DNA of 64,000 nt, from NCBI RefSeq assembly GCF_000430645.1, contig NZ_AUMK01000004.1, positions 62,001 through 126,000 on the forward strand, in the 5' to 3' direction. The DNA comes from Aquimarina latercula DSM 2041. GTDB taxonomy: Bacteria; Bacteroidota; Bacteroidia; Flavobacteriales; Flavobacteriaceae. The notes below the pieces were generated by a model that did not search any database, had not been told where the DNA came from, and saw only the letters and a program-made list of their open reading frames with translations. Made by a program: the position numbers and the translations under genes. Of the stretch, positions 58,889 to 64,000 are shown piece after piece (the stretch's first letter is position 1; each line of letters begins with the position of its first letter).

Positions 58889-61387
58889 ATGAAACTTTTT
58901 AGATTATTACCCACCCTTTTATTTATATTATTTGGTTGTGCCACATTTGCACAAGTAAAAGTAACAGGAACCATCGTCGACGCCGAAAATACTCCAATAG
59001 TCGGAGCTACCATTTTATTAGAGAATTCTGAAAATAATTTTGGAAAACTAACTAATAGATCTGGACAATTTGAAATAGATGCTCCTTCTGGCAACTACAA
59101 CCTAGAAGTGAGATATTTAGGATTTCAATCCTATAAGAAAAGTATCGAAATAGGTGATGATTCTACATTTGACGTAGGAACTATTCAATTAGAAGCAGGT
59201 ACTGAGCAATTACAGACTGTCGAAGTTGTCGGTCGTGTAAGAAAAGATTACAATAGTGATTATTCCTTTTCTGCTACCAAAATAGCTATTAAAAATAAAG
59301 AATTGCCTCAATCGGTAGCTACAGTAACTAAAGAACTTATTGATGATCGTCTAGCATTTCAATTACCAGATGCTGTCAAAACAGTAAGTAGTGTATCAGC
59401 GACGGGATTATATAATCATTATAACATTAGAGGTATAACTCAAGCTGATGACGGACAAATGCTTAATGGAATGCGTACACGTCAATATTACTTTTTACAA
59501 CCTATTACATCTCACCTTGAGCGTGTAGAGGTTATCAAAGGGCCTTCTTCAGTAACTTTTTCTAGTGCAGATCCTGGTGGAACTGTAAATATGGTAACTA
59601 AAAAACCATTGACTGAAAAAAGAAATTCAGTAAGTTTAACAACAGGGAGTTTTGGAACTTTAAGAGCGACAGCTGATTTCACAGGACCATTGAACGAATC
59701 TAAAACTTTATTATATCGTTTTAATGCGGCTTTTCAAGAAGCAGATTCTTTTAGAGATGTTGTAAATAACAATGCTATTTTAATCACTCCTTCTTTAAGT
59801 TATATTCCTAACGATAAGACCTCACTTAATGTTGAAATGATTTACAATAACGCCGAGGGTAATTTAGACAGAGGTCAGCCAATTTTTGGTGCAATTAATG
59901 GCGAGTTTGATTTGAATAGCACACCAATCACAAGAAACGTAGGTGCATCAAACGATCACTATAAAACTAAAGAACTCATATTTATGGCTAATTTTAGTCA
60001 AAAGTTTACTGAAGACTTTGGCTTTAATGCACAGTTCATGAAACAAACTTGGGATGAAGATTTAGCTGAGCATAGAGTTGATGGTACAGCCGTTGATATT
60101 GATGGAAATGTGATTCCTACACTTGCTAGAATGCGATATGACAAAAGACAACAATTTTGGGAAACAGATAACTTTAGTGCCTATTTTAATTATGACATCA
60201 AAAAAAATAATATTACCAATAAATTATTGGTTGGATACGATGCTACGAGATGGGAAAGAAAAATTGGAGCTGGATTCCTTCGTGCAAGAAGATATCTAAC
60301 AGTTGATGGAGGTCAGGCTAATTATGACCCAACTAACCCTGGTAATTTTCAACAAATGGTTGTAGATGGTGTAACTATGCCTGTACCAGCTGTTCCACAT
60401 TTTAATTTAGAAAACCCTTTTAATGGAGCCAGAAATACAAATAGTTACAATCTTGCTGAATTAACAATTCCTGCAAATTTAAACACTTCAAACGGTATCT
60501 ATATTCAAAACCAATTCAAAATTGGAAAATTATCAGCATTAGTAAACTTAAGGTATGAGTGGTTTACAGACATTTTTGATTACAAAAATGATGAAGAAGA
60601 ATTTAAAACTAGTGCTTTTGTACCTAGACTTGGTGTAACTTATGAAATTACAGATGATATTAGTGCGTATACAACATATTTAGAAGGATTTCAACCACAT
60701 ACGAATACAGTATCATTATCTCCAACTGCAGAAGGTTTTTTCTGGGCAGCCTCACCAAGTAGATTCGATCCATTAGAAAGTAGTCTAATAGAAGTAGGTG
60801 CTAAAGGAGAATTTTTAAATGGAAAAATCTTTGCCAACTTCGCAATTTTTAATGTTACTCAAAAAAACATCTTGCTAGGAGACACCTACGATTTAGATAA
60901 TTTAACAACAAGAGGAGAACAAAGAAGTAGAGGTTTTGAAGCAGATATATCAGGTTATATACTACCAAATTTACAATTAACAGCTTCTTATTCTTATACA
61001 GATGCTACAATTGAAGAAGATGCTATCGCAGAATTTATAGGAGCTCGAATCGGTGGGGCTCCAAAACATAATGCAAATTTTTGGGGGAGATACGATTTTA
61101 ATTCAATTTCATTTTTAAAAGGAATTGGAGTTGGTTTAGGTGCACAATATGTAGACGAAAGATTTACGTGGTACAATCCTACATACGATACCAATAGAGT
61201 ATTATTACCAGAATACACAATATTTGATGCAGCTGTATATTACAAGCCTAGTTACATCAATATGCAGTTAAGCCTAAAAGTAAACAACCTATTTAATGAT
61301 ACTTATTGGTTAGGTGGTCTTAACCCTTCTAGACTAGGACCAGGTGCTCCAAGAAATATTTTGTTAAATGCAACGTATACATTTTAA
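58889..61387 (+). CDS. Siderophore-type TonB-dependent outer-membrane receptor
   Basis: An 832-residue outer-membrane protein. The signal peptide ends ATFAQ (about residue 21). A carboxypeptidase-regulatory domain (about 24-105, VKVTGTIVDAENTPIVGATILLE) precedes the plug (about 120-240), with QSVATVTKELIDDR and VEVIKGPSSVTFSSADPGGTVNM of siderophore receptors. The 22-strand barrel closes with NATYTF, the usual terminal Phe. It imports a metal chelate with TonB energy. In this locus the ligand may be a zincophore or siderophore. It is 26 bp after the ABC ATPase gene. Confidence 0.94.
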   Translation: MKLFRLLPTLLFILFGCATFAQVKVTGTIVDAENTPIVGATILLENSENNFGKLTNRSGQFEIDAPSGNYNLEVRYLGFQSYKKSIEIGDDSTFDVGTIQLEAGTEQLQTVEVVGRVRKDYNSDYSFSATKIAIKNKELPQSVATVTKELIDDRLAFQLPDAVKTVSSVSATGLYNHYNIRGITQADDGQMLNGMRTRQYYFLQPITSHLERVEVIKGPSSVTFSSADPGGTVNMVTKKPLTEKRNSVSLTTGSFGTLRATADFTGPLNESKTLLYRFNAAFQEADSFRDVVNNNAILITPSLSYIPNDKTSLNVEMIYNNAEGNLDRGQPIFGAINGEFDLNSTPITRNVGASNDHYKTKELIFMANFSQKFTEDFGFNAQFMKQTWDEDLAEHRVDGTAVDIDGNVIPTLARMRYDKRQQFWETDNFSAYFNYDIKKNNITNKLLVGYDATRWERKIGAGFLRARRYLTVDGGQANYDPTNPGNFQQMVVDGVTMPVPAVPHFNLENPFNGARNTNSYNLAELTIPANLNTSNGIYIQNQFKIGKLSALVNLRYEWFTDIFDYKNDEEEFKTSAFVPRLGVTYEITDDISAYTTYLEGFQPHTNTVSLSPTAEGFFWAASPSRFDPLESSLIEVGAKGEFLNGKIFANFAIFNVTQKNILLGDTYDLDNLTTRGEQRSRGFEADISGYILPNLQLTASYSYTDATIEEDAIAEFIGARIGGAPKHNANFWGRYDFNSISFLKGIGVGLGAQYVDERFTWYNPTYDTNRVLLPEYTIFDAAVYYKPSYINMQLSLKVNNLFNDTYWLGGLNPSRLGPGAPRNILLNATYTF

Positions 61388-61393
61388 AGAATG

Positions 61394-61429
61394 AAACCGA
61401 TATGATTGGATCAATCATATCGGTTTTAT
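61394..61429 (+). terminator. Hairpin between the TonB receptor and permease genes
   Basis: AAACCGATATGATTG at 61394-61408 pairs exactly with CAATCATATCGGTTT at 61412-61426, with a three-base loop and a short T-run. It may partly end transcription, lowering expression of the permease genes compared with the receptor. Confidence 0.7.
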
Positions 61430-61460
61430 ATCACCATTGACAAACAATAAAAGCGAACAT

Positions 61461-62912
61461 ATGAAATGGGTTAATATTAAGTTATTCGTATTAAACTTTT
61501 GGCATAATGCAACAACTCCCAAGAGTTTCTATCTATTGTATTCCATTTTTATAGTATTAACGTGCTATGCCGCTGTTAGTGGTGTGAAAAATCATATTAC
61601 ACAGAATGAAATTCGATTAGATCATCAAGTCAAAGCTAGACAGAGTTGGGAGGCTAACCCAGATAAGCATCCACACCGAATGGCTCATTTTGGAACTTTT
61701 GCTTTTAGAATAAATGCTTCCTTAGGAATATTTGATCATGGGTTAGAAAGTTTTACTGGGAATACAGTTTTTTTAGAAGCCCATCGACAAAATAGCGTAA
61801 ACTTTTCTGAAGCTACTTTTTCTACAGGTATGCTGCGATTCGGAGAATTAAGCTTATCATTATTATTACAGCTAGTACTTCCGTTGGTCTTGTTTTTTTT
61901 AGGATTCTCTAGTGTTGCAAAAGATCGCCAGAATGGAACGCTAAAAATGTTATTGTCCCAAGGAGCTACCTGGAAAGAGATCTTATTCGGAAAATCTCTC
62001 GGACTTTTTGCTATTTCTATGTTGTATTTTATTCCCGTTTTTTTGACAGTAATTATTGCCCTTTTGATTTATGGACAACAAGGTGCTAATGATTTTCTTT
62101 GGCTACGGTTATTATTCATAAGCTTTGGCTATTTAGCTTTTCTATTTATTATATCAACCTTAACCATCATTGTTTCTGCAAGCACCCATACTTCAAAAGG
62201 TGCTTTACTTAGGTTATTAGGTATTTGGTTACTATTAGTGGTGTTATTACCAAAATCTGCACAAGCTATGGGTAATTATTGGTTTCCTACTCCTAGCAAA
62301 TTAGCATTTCAATCTGCTATTGAAAAAGAAGTTATTAAAAAAGGTGATAGTCACAATCCTAATGATCCACATTATAATAATCTAAGGGACTCTGTTTTAA
62401 GTGTTCATAATGTTAAAAAAGTAACAGATTTGCCTTTTAACTACTCAGGTTTTGTTATGAGAGAGGGAGAAAAAATAACGGCTAATTTGTATCGAAAGCA
62501 TTATAAAAAATTGATCTCTATTTATAACAGTCAAAATGATGTAACCCAGTTTTCATCATTTATCAATCCTTTTACTGCTATCAAACAATTATCCATGATA
62601 ATGTCAGGAACAGATTTTTCATCTTATATTGATTTTCAAGATCAAGCCGATACGTATCGTTATCAGTTAGCTCAAACTATGAATGAATTACAAATGGAAT
62701 ATATAAGTCCAAAAAAAGAAAGTGGATCTGAAGGAAAAAAACATGTAGTTGATCATGAACATTGGTCAGAATTTAAAGATTTTAGACACCAACCAATGAA
62801 TTTTTCTAAATCAATTAAAGAAGCTTCTCTTACATTGATCTCCATAACATTATGGATGTTATTTGTCTTCTGGTTATTGTTATTCACATCAAAAAAAGCA
62901 AAAGCTATATGA
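61461..62912 (+). CDS. ABC-2 permease, DUF3526-like, first of two
   Basis: A protein of 483 residues from ATG 61461 (a TTG at 61437 would add eight). Helix 1 (about 24-40, FYLLYSIFIVLTCYAAVSG) is followed by a large periplasmic domain (about 40-130). Helices then follow at about 140-160 and 190-290, another soluble part, and a final helix near 460-476. SSVAKDRQNGTLKMLLSQGATWKEILFGKSLG is the typical ABC-2 coupling region. DUF3526 permeases pair with NosF-like ATPases. It overlaps the next permease gene by ATGA. It probably exports a small molecule or protein. Confidence 0.82.
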   Translation: MKWVNIKLFVLNFWHNATTPKSFYLLYSIFIVLTCYAAVSGVKNHITQNEIRLDHQVKARQSWEANPDKHPHRMAHFGTFAFRINASLGIFDHGLESFTGNTVFLEAHRQNSVNFSEATFSTGMLRFGELSLSLLLQLVLPLVLFFLGFSSVAKDRQNGTLKMLLSQGATWKEILFGKSLGLFAISMLYFIPVFLTVIIALLIYGQQGANDFLWLRLLFISFGYLAFLFIISTLTIIVSASTHTSKGALLRLLGIWLLLVVLLPKSAQAMGNYWFPTPSKLAFQSAIEKEVIKKGDSHNPNDPHYNNLRDSVLSVHNVKKVTDLPFNYSGFVMREGEKITANLYRKHYKKLISIYNSQNDVTQFSSFINPFTAIKQLSMIMSGTDFSSYIDFQDQADTYRYQLAQTMNELQMEYISPKKESGSEGKKHVVDHEHWSEFKDFRHQPMNFSKSIKEASLTLISITLWMLFVFWLLLFTSKKAKAI

Positions 62913-64000
62913 CAACGTTAAAGTTATTTTTACAGCAATGTATCAGATCTAAAGAGGTCCGGATAAGTTTATTGCTTATTACACTTTTAGGTATAATTAG
63001 TATTGTTATTGGCAATAAACATCTGGAGAGACAACAAGATGCAATAGCAGAAGTAAAATCATATCAAGCACAACATTTTGATCGACAAGTAGCGCTGCAT
63101 AATGAAGACTTAGGGTTATTACTATATTATGCAAAATTCGCCTATATAAACAACTTAAACCCATTAGCTGGACTATCCATTGGTCAGTCAGATGTGAATC
63201 CTACTGTAAAGCGAATTACTATTAAGACTTTTGAAGCTCAAAAATATGATACTGATTTGGTAAACCCAATGAATTTACAATCCGGTAATCTCGATCTATC
63301 ATTTGTAATCATTTATTTATTTCCATTATTAGTCATTGTGCTATCTTTTAATGTTCTTTCTGAAGAAACAGAAACTGGTACTTGGCGATTAGTAACCATA
63401 CAAGCGAGATCTAAATTAGGGTTCATTATATCAAAGCTTTTAATCCGAATGCTATTATTATATACTGCACTAATCGTTCTTTTTTTCATAGCAAAACTAG
63501 TGCTTAATCTAACTTTTGACCGTAACTTATTTTGGATGTTAGGGCTATCAATGTTATATATCCTATTTTGGTTTACGCTTACTTTTTTTATCATTATTTT
63601 CAAGAAATCTTCTGGTTTTAATGCCTTATTACTTTTATCAGTTTGGCTAGTACTAATCATTCTTTTACCTGCTGGCATTAATGCATATGTATCAACGAAA
63701 TATCCGGTCCCAGAAGCATTAAGCACAGCTATAGCACAGAGAGATGGGTATCACGTTAAATGGGATACCGATAAATTAGCAACTATAGAGAAGTTTTACA
63801 AACACTATCCTCAATTTAAAAAATATGGATATCCTACAGATGGGTTTAACTGGTTATGGTATTACGCCATGCAGCAAATGGGAGATGATGACTCTAAAAA
63901 TCAACAAGAAGCTTTAAATGAAAAGATAAAGCTACGTGAACAAACCAGTAATCAAATTGCATCAATAATTCCAAATATGCATATACAACTAGTTTTTAAT
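62909..64000 (+). CDS. ABC-2 permease, DUF3526-like, second of two (cut by window end)
   Basis: An open frame from ATG 62909 to the last base (364 codons, no stop). Its ATGA overlaps the previous stop. It has the same layout as its neighbour: an N-terminal helix (ISLLLITLLGIISIVIG), a periplasmic domain (about 40-120), then helices. The coupling stretch is SEETETGTWRLVTIQARSKLGFIISKLLIR, and the later helices include LLLLSVWLVLIILLPAGINAY. The two permeases are likely paralogues forming a heterodimer with the 58167 ATPase. Confidence 0.85.
   Translation, partial: MTTLKLFLQQCIRSKEVRISLLLITLLGIISIVIGNKHLERQQDAIAEVKSYQAQHFDRQVALHNEDLGLLLYYAKFAYINNLNPLAGLSIGQSDVNPTVKRITIKTFEAQKYDTDLVNPMNLQSGNLDLSFVIIYLFPLLVIVLSFNVLSEETETGTWRLVTIQARSKLGFIISKLLIRMLLLYTALIVLFFIAKLVLNLTFDRNLFWMLGLSMLYILFWFTLTFFIIIFKKSSGFNALLLLSVWLVLIILLPAGINAYVSTKYPVPEALSTAIAQRDGYHVKWDTDKLATIEKFYKHYPQFKKYGYPTDGFNWLWYYAMQQMGDDDSKNQQEALNEKIKLREQTSNQIASIIPNMHIQLVFN

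Noticed and set aside
1-64000. Insertion sequences, integrases, prophage or tRNA-linked islands
   Set aside because: I saw no transposase-like protein, no terminal inverted repeats with target duplications and no tRNA gene; the window reads as ordinary chromosome.

Overview
The window looks like chromosome of a marine-type member of the Flavobacteriaceae (Bacteroidetes), Aquimarina-like in flavour. The DNA is strongly AT-rich. Secreted proteins end in type IX secretion (T9SS) sorting domains. Shine-Dalgarno sequences are weak, several promoters fit the Bacteroidetes pattern TTTG-N19/20-TAnnTTTG, and LytS/LytT-type regulators, M56/BlaI pairs and a carboxypeptidase-regulatory TonB receptor are present. 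I saw no rRNA, tRNA, transposase, integrase or CRISPR array. The genus is inference.

Layout. 0.1-5.4 kb: an HxlR regulator behind a double palindromic operator, a NudC-like Nudix hydrolase, small stress/acetyltransferase/VOC genes, a membrane gene broken by a one-base frameshift, and a methyltransferase. 5.6-15.2 kb: small secreted and membrane proteins, a tandem-HTH AraC regulator, a fasciclin gene divergent from an ECF sigma/anti-sigma pair (SigK/RskA-like arrangement), and metabolic enzymes. 15.2-18.5 kb: a BlaI/BlaR1-type pair preceded by three 12-bp palindromes spaced exactly 20 bp; the BlaR1-like protein carries about a dozen 29-residue repeats. 18.5-24.2 kb: four exported proteins (three NTF2-like, one esterase-fold protein lacking its nucleophile) divergent from a LytS/LytTR two-component system, with a 21-bp-phased direct repeat between them.

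24.3-32.4 kb is the nitrogen block: glutamate synthase (gltD, gltB) facing P-II and amtB. 32.4-42.3 kb holds a T9SS trypsin-like protease, mnmE, a T9SS putative glycoside hydrolase, an acyl-CoA oxidase-type enzyme, and a lipoprotein with histidines at exact heptad spacing. A Fur-family repressor and a subtilase lipoprotein follow.

44.4-64 kb is the most interesting part: a compact metal-limitation locus, most likely zinc. Four copies of a 13-bp palindrome GCAAC-N3-GTTGC lie in its control regions. They sit in front of (1) a leftward-to-rightward operon of secreted proteins, HupE and a COG0523 GTPase; (2) a leftward ABC importer/exporter operon whose permease has a His/Glu-rich loop, followed by a split 5'-nucleotidase; (3) a rightward MerC-folE-hydrolase-COG0523 operon; (4) a rightward operon with an ABC ATPase, a siderophore-type TonB receptor and two DUF3526-like ABC permeases, the last cut by the window end. 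The shared palindrome, the folE/COG0523 pairing and the nearby Fur-family repressor together suggest a Zur-type regulon containing an undescribed metal-acquisition system; the metal and regulator identities are inference.
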